DNA of 64,000 nucleotides from Nautilus pompilius (lineage: Eukaryota; Mollusca; Cephalopoda; Nautilida; Nautilidae). This document shows, piece by piece, positions 51,413 to 61,086 of this stretch; positions within the stretch are counted from its first letter, which is position 1, and every line of letters starts with the position of its first letter. The translations under genes were made by a program, and so were the position numbers. The stretch spans positions 124,001 through 188,000 of the forward strand of contig JACATO010001051.1 in the NCBI GenBank assembly GCA_018389105.1, in the 5' to 3' direction. The notes under the pieces are model-generated. The model had not been told where the DNA came from. It searched no databases and saw only the letters and a program-made list of their open reading frames with translations.

Positions 51413-52019
51413 CAGATATCTTTCTGCCAGTCGCTGGAACATTACTTTCACCACCTCCATGTATGCATAACAGCTAACTAAATGATGCATCAAAACCAGA
51501 TGACTTAGAGCAAACTCTGCAGCATCAAAAGTCGCCCTTAAACGAACCATTTGAATTCTCAAAACGCGCGTTTCAAGCGTTAAGAGATAACCCATCCACA
51601 TTACTACGAATATTGGTTGACTGTCTGCAGCATGCCGCATTGTTAAGAAATGATCACGACGACAACTACTCAGCAAGTAAAACAACACACGACGCTTAGT
51701 AATTCCTGTCAATAAATCACTAGTTAAGACCACTTTTGGAGCACGGGGTTCAGGCATAAAGCCCAGATCATGGATTTCTTTTCCGCTAACTATGTAATCT
51801 TGCTTTGAGTATGCATCAGAAGTACCTTCAGACCGATTTATAATCTTAGAACCATTGAAAAATGTCTCCTCACTGGCAAATCTGAAAACCAGTAAAATAT
51901 CTTCACCGAAGTTTTCCTTTCAAACAGGTCAAATGCATTTTCCGTGCCATCTGTGAGTTTCTAGCCATCTTTTTCGCAGTGATACAAAGCCTTTAAGAAG
52001 ATACAAGATAAACCAGACA
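51413..52019 (-). pseudogene. Unidentified coding-like frame, possible broken exon
   Basis: A minus-strand frame is open for 192 codons, from a TGA at 51,922-51,920 down past 51,413, in a region where such lengths are rare. I do not recognise the family. Stretches include FRFASEETFFNGSKII, SGKEIHDLGFMPEPRAP, and a long, methionine- and arginine-rich, partly hydrophobic part ending MFQRLAERYL. Immediately after AERYL comes CTG|GTAAGA, a good splice donor in phase 0 (GT at 51,412-51,411). Upstream, in another frame, LYHCEKDG, a TAG stop, then KLTDGTENAFDLFE reads smoothly into the main frame across a frameshift near 51,925. A T-rich tract ending CAG at 52,022-52,020 could be an acceptor. It could be a decayed exon of a nested gene, a transposon protein, or a chance open frame. 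The lesions argue against a working gene. Confidence 0.35.
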
Positions 52020-53211
52020 CTGAAAAAAAAACAACAACAACAACAAAAGATGATAAATGTTAATAAATAAAAGCTGGCAGTATTATGGAAATTTTTTTTA
52101 AAAGTGTCCCTAAATAATGCAGTTCATAATTCTTCCCAAACTAGAGTTGTTTGAGCTTTTAAGACAACTTCGAAGCCAAATATTTGATATAGATAAAAAA
52201 CTCAATATTTTCAAACATTTTGCAGAGCACAAAGAGGTTTCCAAACACTACAAAGCGCTCACATGATACTCCCAATACCTAACGAGGAACAGACCTGGAA
52301 ATAATATACTAACAGAGCAAGTAGCAATTCTGCTGTTCTGTAGTTTTAAGAACAGCCATGCTTTTGTCAAAAATGGGATACCAACAAGATACCAATATTC
52401 CTGATAATGTTCATATTAGAATCAATTTAGAGTTTTCAAAGAATATCTGCATATTCATATGTAATCAAGTCAGTGGAACTATATTTGTTGCTTACTGACA
52501 AAAACGTCTATTATGTCAACAGCTAAATGTCCCCAGTTTTACAATGAACCTAGCATCGTGGACAGGAGCCATGTATAAGATTGCTGCTAGCTGAATAACC
52601 AAAGTGAACTCGAGGAAGATTTACAAAGCAAACAAAATAGACAGACAGAGTGTTACCAAAAGAAGAGGGGGGGGGGAAATCGCAGATTATTTCTGCCAGT
52701 TGGCGGCTTATTTTTGTACTGCAGTAATAATAATAAAACCTAAATCAAGCTAGCATCATCAGTATTTCTGGCTGCTGATCAGTCTAAATATCTCAAGCGT
52801 GACGAGTGATTCTACCAGACAGGAACCAAATCTCTCTCTCTCAAAGAAACCCCTAGGGTAAAAAGGTCACAAAATGACCAACCACCCCCCCCCCACCCTT
52901 AGCAAAGAAGATAATATTTTATGTCCTGTAAAATACATTTACTAAAGTTTCAAGATGCCATTAAGAAGCCAGTCCTGTTCTAGCCAGGCGCTGACAAAAA
53001 AAAATCATTCGCCTTCACAGAACATTGAAAGAAAGAATAGCCCTAACCCTGCCTTATCTTCACTGCCCCTTCATCCCCCACCAACCACAGCAAATGTCAC
53101 TGATGCCTACAATAAAAGGAAGAGCGGCTGGCAGGAAAATGGGAAGCAGGCAAAGATCAGAAGAACCAGCTACATGGCAGGCATATCAGAGGCAAGCATC
53201 CCTAAGCATTA
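52020..53211 (-). other. Intron 1 segment: no gene recognised
   Basis: AT-rich spacer between the unidentified frame and the 40-bp array, with (CAA)n near 52,030, a G10 tract at 52,667 and a C10 tract at 52,885. Confidence 0.55.
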
Positions 53212-55192
53212 AAGTTACATCACCTCTTTATATAAGTATCCATAAGTATAAAAGTTACAGCACCTCTTTATATAAGTATCCATAAGTATAAAAGTTACAT
53301 CACCTCTTTATATAAGTATCCAAAGTATAAAAGTTACATCACTCTTTATATAAGTATCCACAAGTATAAAAGTTACATCACCTCTTTATATAGTATCCAC
53401 AAGTATAAAAGTTACAGCACCTCTTTATATAAGTATCCACAAGTATAAAAGTTACATCACCTTTTATATAAGTATCCACAAGTATAAAAGTTACAGCACC
53501 TCTTTATATAAGTATCCACAAGTATAAAAGTTACAGCACCTCTTTATATAAGTATCCACAAGTATAAAAGTTACAGCACCTCTTTATATAAGTATCCACA
53601 AGTATAAAAGTTACATCACCTCTTTATATAAGTATCCACAAGTATAAAAGTTACATCACCTCTTTATATAAGTATCCACAAGTATAAAAGTTACATCACC
53701 TCTTTATATAAGTATCCACAAGTATAAAAGTTACATCACCTCTTTATATAAGTATCCACAAGTATAAAAGTTACATCACCTCTTTATATAAGTATCCACA
53801 AGTATAAAAGTTACATCACCTCTTTATATAAGTATCCACAAGTATAAAAGTTACATCACCTCTTTATATAAGTATCCACAAGTATAAAAGTTACATCACC
53901 TCTTTATATAAGTATCCACAAGTATAAAAGTACATCACCTCTTTATATAGTATCCACAAGTATAAAAGTTACATCACCTCTTTATATAAGTATCCACAAG
54001 TATAAAAGTTACATCACCTCTTTATATAAGTATCCACAAGTATAAAAGTTACATCACCTCTTTATATAAGTATCCACAAGTATAAAAGTTACATCACCTC
54101 TTTATATAAGTATCCACAAGTATAAAAGTTACATCACCTCTTTATATAAGTATCCACAAGTATGAAAGTTACATCACCTCTTTATATAAGTATCCACAAG
54201 TATAAAAGTTACATCACCTCTTTATATAAGTATCCACAAGTATAAAAGTTACATCACCTCTTTATATAAGTATCCACAAGTATAAAAGTTACATCACCTC
54301 TTTATATAAGTATCCACAAGTATAAAAGTTACATCACCTCTTTATATAAGTATCCACAAGTATAAAAGTTACATCACCTCTTTATATAAGTATCCACAAG
54401 TATAAAAGTTACATCACCTCTTTATATAAGTATCCACAAGTATAAAAGTTACATCACCTCTTTATATAAGTATCCATAAGCATAAAAGTTACATCACCTC
54501 TTTATATAAGTATCCATAAGCATAAAAGTTACATCACCTCTTTATATAAGTATCCACAAGTATAAAAGTTACATCACCTCTTTATATAAGTATCCACAAG
54601 TATAAAAGTTACATCACCTCTTTATATAAGTATCCACAAGTATAAAAGTTACATCACCTCTTTATATAAGTATCCACAAGTATAAAAGTTACATCCTCTT
54701 TATATAAGTATCCACAGTATAAAAGTTACATCACCTCTTTATATAAGTATCCATAAGTATAAAAGTTACATCACCTCTTTATATAAGTATCCATAAGTAT
54801 AAAAGTTACATCACCTCTTTATATAAGTATCCATAAGTATAAAAGTTACATCACCTCTTTATATAAGTATCCATAAGTATAAAAGTTACATCACCTCTTT
54901 ATATAAGTATCCATAAGTATAAAAGTTACATCACCTCTTTATATAAGTATCCATAAGTATAAAAGTTACATCACCTCTTTATATAAGTATCCAAAAGTAT
55001 AAAAGTTACATCACCTCTTTATATAAGTATCCATAAGCATAAAAGTTACATCACCTCTTTATATAAGTATCCTTAAGTATAAAAGTTACATCACCTCTTT
55101 ATATAAGTATCCATAAGTATAAAAGTTAAATCATCTCTTTATATAAGTATCCATAAGTATAAAAGTTAAATCACCTCTTTATATAAGTATTC
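53212..55192. repeat. Minisatellite array, 40-bp unit, about 50 copies
   Basis: TCTTTATATA recurs every 40 bp (for example 53,581 and 53,621) for nearly 2 kb, with rare 1-3 bp deletions. Each unit holds TTACATCACC, TTATATAAGTA and TATAAAAG; CTTTATA and TATAAAAG are imperfect inverted arms within the unit. Variants are grouped: ATCCATAAG forms occur near both ends (53,227-53,290 and 54,745-55,190), ATCCACAAG forms fill the middle, CATAAGCAT forms cluster around 54,475-54,535, and CAGCACC variants occur only near the low-coordinate end. This layering is what unequal exchange or replication slippage produces. It lies inside Jagged intron 1. No coding potential. Confidence 0.97.
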
Positions 55193-57394
55193 CAGCCTCT
55201 TTCTAAAAAAAAAAAACCCTAAAAATAATTTTGCAACTATGTAACTTTGCCCAATAATTTCTTTCAAAAGGTACAACTTTATTAAATAGAGCAATTATTT
55301 GAAAATTAATTTGTAAAAAAATTGTTGTTCTGGGCACCAACAGTAGCCAACTCTTCTACTCTTATAAGATTCTATTTATGCAATAACAACAACAACAAAA
55401 TTAATAAATTAAAAATCTAGTTTCAAATTATAGGTAAAAATTGTGGGTAAAATGATGGATTGCAATTTTTCACAGATATTTTTTCCTTCAGAAATACATC
55501 CAGGTTACACACCAGTGTATCGTGACTGTGCAAAAGTCTTGTTTTTGTACATATGATCGCACAAAACACACAACAAAAGCTGACGGGTCATCATCATCAC
55601 ACGGCAGCTGTAAGTTTTCTATGCATCTGCGTCTGTACTGTGTCTTAGAAGAGATCAGTAACTTTCAAGATAAGCGAAAAACATGAAGGGTTTTAAAAAA
55701 AAAACAAAAAACAAACTAACTCTAAAAACTTCTAGGGGTTATCCACAATTTTATACAGTTTTGTAGAAATCAGATCATAGGTAATCAACTTCTGAAAATC
55801 AACACTGACATTAAACGGAAGAAAACACCAGTATTGACTCTTTTGGAGCTAAAATGTATCATTAATGTTCCTGATGGCATTTTTTTTTGGTCAGTGAGGG
55901 TCCTGCGGACAGTTCACGAAAATGCCAAGAGAAAGAGAACACTGAAGTCTGCTGTTTCCTAAGAATACAGCAGATGGGAACGAGATAGGAAGCCAAAGGT
56001 AAAAACCAAATTTTAGTTGATCAGGTGTTTTCGTGAGCAATACGAGTAGAACTTTACTTGAGCCCCATCATCAGCATTACATTATATAATTGCGATAGTC
56101 TAACAAATCATACATGCCATCTGAAAATTCTGACTGATAGTTGAAGGAAATTTGTAACAGTTATCTGGTATTCAAAAAAGGGCTCGCTTTGATAAACCAT
56201 CAACTCAAAGGACCAACTGCAGGAAAACAAAATGGCCAACAGGATGACTTGCTTGCAACATGAAATAACCTACCTACATCTTATTCTTCCATCATAATTA
56301 CCTCCATAATATTATTAACACAGATAATACACAGAATTAATAGAGTAATATATTTCATTTGCACTGAGAATGTTAATACCACAACCTTGTTCAATTACCA
56401 GATAAGAAAAGGAAAGAAATTTTGTCAAACAATAAATTGAAAATGATAATTGTTGTACTTCCACTGGCAAAAAGAAACAACAACAACGTACTCGATTTCA
56501 TGCCAATCTTAATGTTAACCTGCTTTAAAAGACAGACAAAAACAAAGACAGTAGAAAAAAAAAACTGAATTCCTAACTAACCTTAACTGAAAATTAACTT
56601 TTTTTTAAAACCCCGTTTTCTCAACCTTAGATATTTCTGGAGGGAAGTGTACCCACAGAAAGTGAATGCTTCAACTCATTTATATAAAAATGTTGTTTTC
56701 TTCTCTTTTTTGTTTTATAGCATACTGGGAAAGGTGTTCTCTCTAGCTTTTAGAGGCTGCGTTAACAGTTCAATAGTTTTCGTAGCTCTACTTCAAAAGA
56801 TAGGGCTGATACCAAGGTGACCCTAATCTCTCACAGTCGAGTGGGCTTTTGACAAGAATTAATTTGTAACTTATTAGCCCAGTGAACTTTTTAGGCTCAA
56901 GAACACAAACCAATGCAGTGGGACTCATTATGCACGAAACAGGCAATGAAGCTAAGTCAGTCAACCTGCCTCATGGCTTATACAATGACTATATCCTCCA
57001 AACTCTGCCTCAGACCCTACTGGGATGAGGGCCTTGAATCCAAAGATCAAATGCCATTGGCATTGAAGCGTGAATGGAATTCAGTTCGTCTCACCGCAAT
57101 TTCACTTTCTAGTTACAACAAACATTCCCACCAACTGCGAGTTCCTCCTGCATGCAGTTTGACTTCAAACACCGGATCACTGATAAGTGGTGTACCAACA
57201 TTCAGGCAAAAGCGCTCTGTCATCTTTCATATCAACAATGGAAACAAGTGATGGTTATCACAACACCACAAGGGACACAGGTGTGCAGAGATGGCTGGCT
57301 ATAAGGGAAGGGTAAAGTACATTTTAGTAATTACATTTACTTTTCTTCTTAATGTTTTGCACACGTCACACATTTAACTACAAATGGTGCGTGT
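55193..57394 (-). other. Intron 1 segment: no gene recognised
   Basis: AT-rich; A-runs and CAA repeats only. The 112-codon plus frame at 56,913-57,251 has no recognisable domain and is probably chance. Confidence 0.55.
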
Positions 57395-57882
57395 AATGAG
57401 GTTTCAAACAAAGGTCACCGCAGATTAGTTCACTTTAGTAGAAGACGACTGGTCTTGGACGGCACTGCCCAGACTCTTTGGGGGAAGTTTGATTCCTCGT
57501 GATCCTGACTACGGTGGACAATTACGGGACTTACATTAGATTAGGTAATTACTAATAATGAGGTTTTAAACAAAGGTCACCGCAGATTAGTTCACTTTAG
57601 AAGAAGAAGACTGGTCTTGGACGGCACTGCCCAGACTCTTTGGGGGAAGTTCGATTCCCCGTGATCCTGACTATGGTGGACAATTACGGGACTTACATTA
57701 GATTAGGTAATTACTAATAATGAGGTTTTAAACAAAGGTCACCGCAGATTAGTTCACTTTAGAAGAAGACGACTGGTCTTGGACGGCACTGCCCAGACTC
57801 TTTGGGGGAAGTTCGATTCCCCGTGATCCTGACTACGGTGGACAATTACGGGACTTACATTAGATTAGGTAATTACTAATAC
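57395..57882 (+). repeat. Head-to-tail trimer of a tRNA-like SINE unit (period 161-162 bp)
   Basis: Three near-identical units begin at about 57,395, 57,556 and 57,718; for example AGGTTT recurs at 57,400, 57,561 and 57,723. Each has an A-box-like TAGTTCACTTTAG (first copy 57,426-57,438) and, about 50 bp on, a B box: GTTTGATTCC at 57,487 in copy 1, GTTCGATTCC at 57,649 and 57,811 in copies 2 and 3. GGTCAC before the A box can pair with GTGATCC after the B box with one bulged base, like an acceptor stem, and GGGGAA/TTCCCC flanks GTTCGA in copies 2 and 3. So the unit looks like a tRNA-derived head with an unrelated AT-rich tail. It lies 1.3 kb inside Jagged intron 1, opposite in sense to the gene. 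Copies differ at few positions, so the tandem duplication looks fairly recent. Confidence 0.75.
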
Positions 57883-58004
57883 TACTGAGTAAACAGAAAC
57901 GAGGCTTCAAAACGTTATAAGCAGTCTCCTTTCCCACAGGGGCCAACTGAAATGGCAAAAAAAAAAAAAAAAATCCAAAATACGGGCAGGATAGTGTTAA
58001 AAAA

Positions 58005-58042
58005 GGGGGGGAGGGGGAAAGGGAGGGGGAAAGGGAGGGGGA
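58005..58042 (+). repeat. G-rich tract, quadruplex-type
   Basis: Runs of G (7, 5, 3, 5, 3 and 5) separated by A or AAA on the plus strand. At least four runs of three or more G within 38 bp satisfy the usual quadruplex pattern. It is on the template strand of the Jagged gene, about 1.1 kb after the donor. Confidence 0.8.
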
Positions 58043-58540
58043 CTTTTTTAATCGAGTTGTAGGAACAGTCACCCAGTCAGCGCTGATGGCGGCCCTCAGA
58101 ACCTTTGATACCACCCCCTTATTTCGTATAACACTATTACTGAACTAAGTCAGATCTAATGTGAAGCCCCTGCTTTCCTTATCTGATAATCTCCTGAGAG
58201 TCTTCCCTTTTTTTTTCTTCTTCTTAAACTAAAGCAGACCAACCAACCGCCAGCCGTGCCATTAGCGGTCCGACTGTCCATAAACCGTACTACTACTATC
58301 TGATTTCACCACCCCCCCCCATCTCTCTCTCTCTCTCTCTGTTCCCACTAATTTAAAAGGCGATTTCTGGTCGCACGCTTTCCCCGAGCCTGGCCATTTA
58401 AAACCCTGCCGGTTCCCTTTAACCGCCCGCTTTCCTTCCCTGGACTGTGAGGGGGACAACGTGCAAAGGGGGAGGAAGGGGTTAGACTTCCTGGAAATTA
58501 GGTAACACGTGGATATAACTTGAAATTAATTATTCTCGAA

Positions 58541-58572
<32 letters not shown>
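58541..58572. repeat. (ATT)n microsatellite at the edge of the CpG island
   Basis: About ten ATT units on the plus strand, immediately outside the GC-rich island, in Jagged intron 1. Confidence 0.95.
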
Positions 58573-59131
58573 GTTAACCTAATTCGAAATCGAGAGGGAA
58601 GTTCGTTATAAGCAGGTTCGGGGCCGGATCCGATAACATCCCCCCCCCCGTCCCCCCTTACTGGCATGTCGGTACGCGCGCGCGCGTGCGGAGGGGCCGT
58701 CCGAGTTACTCGGGTAATTTCGAAAACACGCGCCTCGCGTCCCCGTATCGAGTTACAGTCGCAGAAAACCCCGGCGTGTTCAACCTTTATCCCCGGCCCC
58801 TCGGGCCGCCCCCGGGTAAAGTTAACAAAGGCCGGAGTCTGGCGGTGACCCGCGGATCGGGGCCCCTGCCCCCCCCCCCCCCCACACACACAGGGGACGA
58901 GCGCCGGTCGCGATGATCGCTATAGCAGACGACGACGAAGGGCCCCCCCCAATAAAGACCGGCTCGGCGCTTTGTCCGTCCGTCCCCCAACCTCACAGAC
59001 TAATCAGACGCGGGGGCGGAGGGGGGGCAAAGACGGAGGGGGAGGGGGGGGGGGGACAATGTTTCGGAAGTGGGGGGGGAGAAAAAAGCGTGAGAAAGCA
59101 CGAACGTGTGCGCGTGCGTGTGCGCGCACTT

Positions 59132-59133
59132 AC
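59132..59133 (-). other. Splice donor of Jagged intron 1
   Basis: Minus-strand sequence reads CTGGACG then GTAAGTGCG (plus-strand positions 59,128-59,133 spell acttac). It falls exactly where the MNNL domain match ends; translation beyond it becomes low-complexity RTRTRTRS-like sequence, as expected for intron read-through. Phase 0. Confidence 0.9.
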
Positions 59134-59523
59134 CGTCCAGGCGAAGTCGAAGGGTAGCCGGAGCAGCGTCTCGGGGCTCTCCGCCGGATACGTGAAAGAA
59201 TTCCCCCCTAAAACACCGCTGGAGGTATTTCCGAAGGTGCAGGGGCCGTCCGTAGTGACCCGGGACAGGAACTCCTTGAGGCACACACGAAAGTAGGTGT
59301 CGCACGGCTCCGTGCACGCGCCCCCGCTATCCCTCGCGGCCCTGCAGCAGCTTCCGTCCGCCAGCTCGCCCCTCGTGTTCTCGATGGTGTCGATCCGCAG
59401 CTCGAAGGAGCCGGACGCCTCGGAAACCCCGAGGACGGCCAGCAGGAGCAGCAGGGTCGTGACGAAGATGCGAATCCTCCAGCGGTTAATCCGGGACGAG
59501 CACTTGGGGTCTCCGATAACCAT
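59134..59523 (-). CDS. Jagged/Serrate-class Notch ligand, first coding exon (signal peptide + MNNL domain)
   Basis: Codes the N-terminus of a cell-surface Notch ligand; the MNNL domain helps bind Notch on neighbouring cells. From the Met at 59,523 the exon is 130 codons. Residues 1-16 are polar/basic, 17-33 a hydrophobic signal-peptide core (TTLLLLLAVLGV), with likely cleavage near SEASG. FELRIDTIENTRGEL opens the MNNL domain. Six cysteines follow in Jagged order: GSCC, ACTEPC, CDTYFRVCLKE, then GPCTFGN; VLGGNSF and LPFDFAWT close it. CDTYF-VCLKE, RVT-DGPC and GGNSF are Jagged/Serrate-type rather than Delta-type. The exon ends TGGACG|GTAAGT, a near-perfect donor in phase 0. As I recall it, human JAG1 has a phase-0 junction at the same place (after FAWP, codon 129). 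DSL, EGF repeats and transmembrane segment must lie in exons outside what I can recognise. Paralogue (Jagged1- or 2-like) cannot be assigned, so no symbol is given. Confidence 0.93.
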
Positions 59524-59583
59524 CAAGCGTATCTTGCCTTGTGGGGTCAGCAGGGCCAGCACGACAATCAAGCTGTAGAACAT
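59524..59583 (-). other. Possible 20-codon N-terminal extension (alternative in-frame ATG at 59,583)
   Basis: The Jagged reading frame stays open upstream to an ATG at 59,583-59,581 with G at -3. That would add 20 residues beginning MFYSLIVVLALL, a second hydrophobic stretch ahead of the signal peptide. The downstream ATG at 59,523 has T at -3 but G at +4. I prefer 59,523 because it gives one ordinary signal peptide and a 130-codon exon, close to the 129 codons of the matching human segment. Out-of-frame ATGs lie upstream at about 59,605, 59,664 and 59,740, so scanning order alone does not settle the start. Confidence 0.4.
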
Positions 59584-59683
59584 CCCTGGGGCGACAGGGC
59601 TTCATGTAAGCTGTTCCTGGAAAGGGGGTCCACACAGCCGAACTTATTAGCCAAAGGTTCACATGCTTCGGAATCACACTCAC

Positions 59684-59790
59684 AACTACCGGTGCGGGAA
59701 CACAGGCGGAGCGCTATTTTTAGAGGGCGGCCGCGCGCATGCCCCGCCAATTAGGATGCACATGGAATTCCATTGGTCATGGTAAACAAT
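59684..59790 (-). promoter_or_regulatory. Putative core promoter of the Jagged gene
   Basis: Read on the minus strand, towards the exon: a CCAAT box at 59,776-59,772, a GC box (GGCGGGGC) at 59,748-59,741, and CTAAAAATAG at 59,723-59,714. The last is a perfect MEF2-type palindrome (YTAWWWWTAR) and could also act as a weak TATA-like box. If it sits at about -30, transcription would start near 59,685, leaving a 5' UTR of about 100-160 nt, and the CCAAT box would be near -90. A forkhead-type GTAAACA lies on the plus strand at 59,782-59,788. The sites are seen directly; their function and the start site are inferred from spacing. Confidence 0.45.
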
Positions 59791-60088
59791 CGGCGAGCGT
59801 GTGCCCCCTCGGTCCGAGTTAGGGAGCGCGCGAGATAAACGACGGGCCCCCCAACTCCCCGGCCCGTGGGCAGGGGAAGCCTTCCTCTCCGACCTGCGAA
59901 CCCGAGAGGGGGGGGCGGCGGCATCGTCGCGTATTCGGCGGTGGGGCAGCTGGAGGGGGCAGGGGGTTCGGGGGTGCCGAGCCGGGCCCCGGCGGATTTC
60001 GTTTTACAGCGGGGTCTGGTAATCTGATGCTATGGCGGAGGGAGGGAGGGAGAAGGGGAGGGGGTGCTTGCTCCTTGTCGTCGGCAGG

Positions 60089-60105
60089 CACGTGCTCCTC
60101 ACGCG
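60089..60105. promoter_or_regulatory. Paired bHLH-repressor-type sites CACGTG and CACGCG
   Basis: CACGTG at 60,089-60,094 and CACGCG at 60,100-60,105 lie within 17 bp, about 0.5 kb upstream of the coding start and inside the CpG island. CACGTG E-boxes and CACGCG class-C sites are the known targets of Hairy/E(spl)/Hes repressors, which act downstream of Notch. Another CACGTG lies at 58,506-58,511 in intron 1. Binding is inferred; GC-rich DNA produces such hexamers fairly often. Confidence 0.3.
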
Positions 60106-60840
60106 ACCGCTCGTGCTAACAGTCTGCGGCTTGGGTTTTCGGGGAGGAGGAGGAGTCAGCCCCAACTGGGATTTCGCCTCGCGGGTCTGTCATTAATGAC
60201 CCCCTCCTCCCCCCGAGCGTAGAGACCGGGGAGGGGGGGACTTCTACCGGCCGTGTCATTATTTACTTGTTTGTTGTTGTTTTTTTGTGCCCGTCCGTGC
60301 TGCGGACAGACGTCGTTCATTAGCTCACCCCCCCTCCCCCCGGGGGGTCCTCCCTCTCGTGGGGGGGGGGAGGAGGAGGAGAACAAGGGGGCGGCGGGGC
60401 CGTCGTGCCGTTTGCTCGGAAGAATAACGCAGCATCGCAGAGCTGGAGGCGGCAACTGGATCGTAAGATGGAAAGTGTCACCACCCCCCACCCCCCACCA
60501 CCCCCGGGGGGAGGGGCAGTTATCGTTCGATTACTACCTTCCTCGTTATTGAGAATCTTAATTTTTAATTAACTGGCGCGAGGAGGATTAAAGCTCCCCC
60601 ATCTCTTTATCTGGCTGGTTCGGGATGAGGAAGGGACGACGACGAAGAGCAGCAGGACCTTTTGGACGCGGACCCGCCGTATATCTGCGCCACGACTTCC
60701 CCCTCCCCCCCCACCCGGGAGGGGTGGAAATTCAATTTGGGCGAATCTGTGGGGATGCCGCGTAATTACTAACTGTCGGCGAAGACGACCGCGGCGCGGC
60801 TGTAAGTCGTTCGTCATGGGTGTGAAGTCTCTCCCACCAC

Positions 60841-60872
60841 CACCATCATCCTCATCATCATCATCATCATCC
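60841..60872. repeat. (CAT)n microsatellite
   Basis: About nine CAT units on the plus strand inside the CpG island, upstream of the Jagged promoter; creates a false poly-Asp frame on the minus strand. Confidence 0.95.
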
Positions 60873-61060
60873 AGACACACGTAATCCATGCGAGTTGTCA
60901 TGTGGCAGAGCTAAAGATGCGTTGACATGAATTGCAGCTGTTCTTAGATTCTCCGCGCACGTCCTCCTTCCTGTCTCTTGTAGGAAGAGGGGGGGGATGT
61001 TCATTTTCAATTAGCCGACAGGGCCCCGGCGCAAGCCGATACTTTCCCGACCGTCCGATA

Positions 61061-61086
61061 GAGAGGAGGAGGAGGAGGAGGAGAGG
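61061..61086. repeat. (GAG)n microsatellite
   Basis: Eight GAG units at the upstream edge of the CpG island. Confidence 0.95.

Noticed and set aside
53212-55192. The 40-bp array as a CRISPR-like array
   Set aside because: Units are contiguous with no unique spacers, and the setting is eukaryotic; it is a minisatellite.
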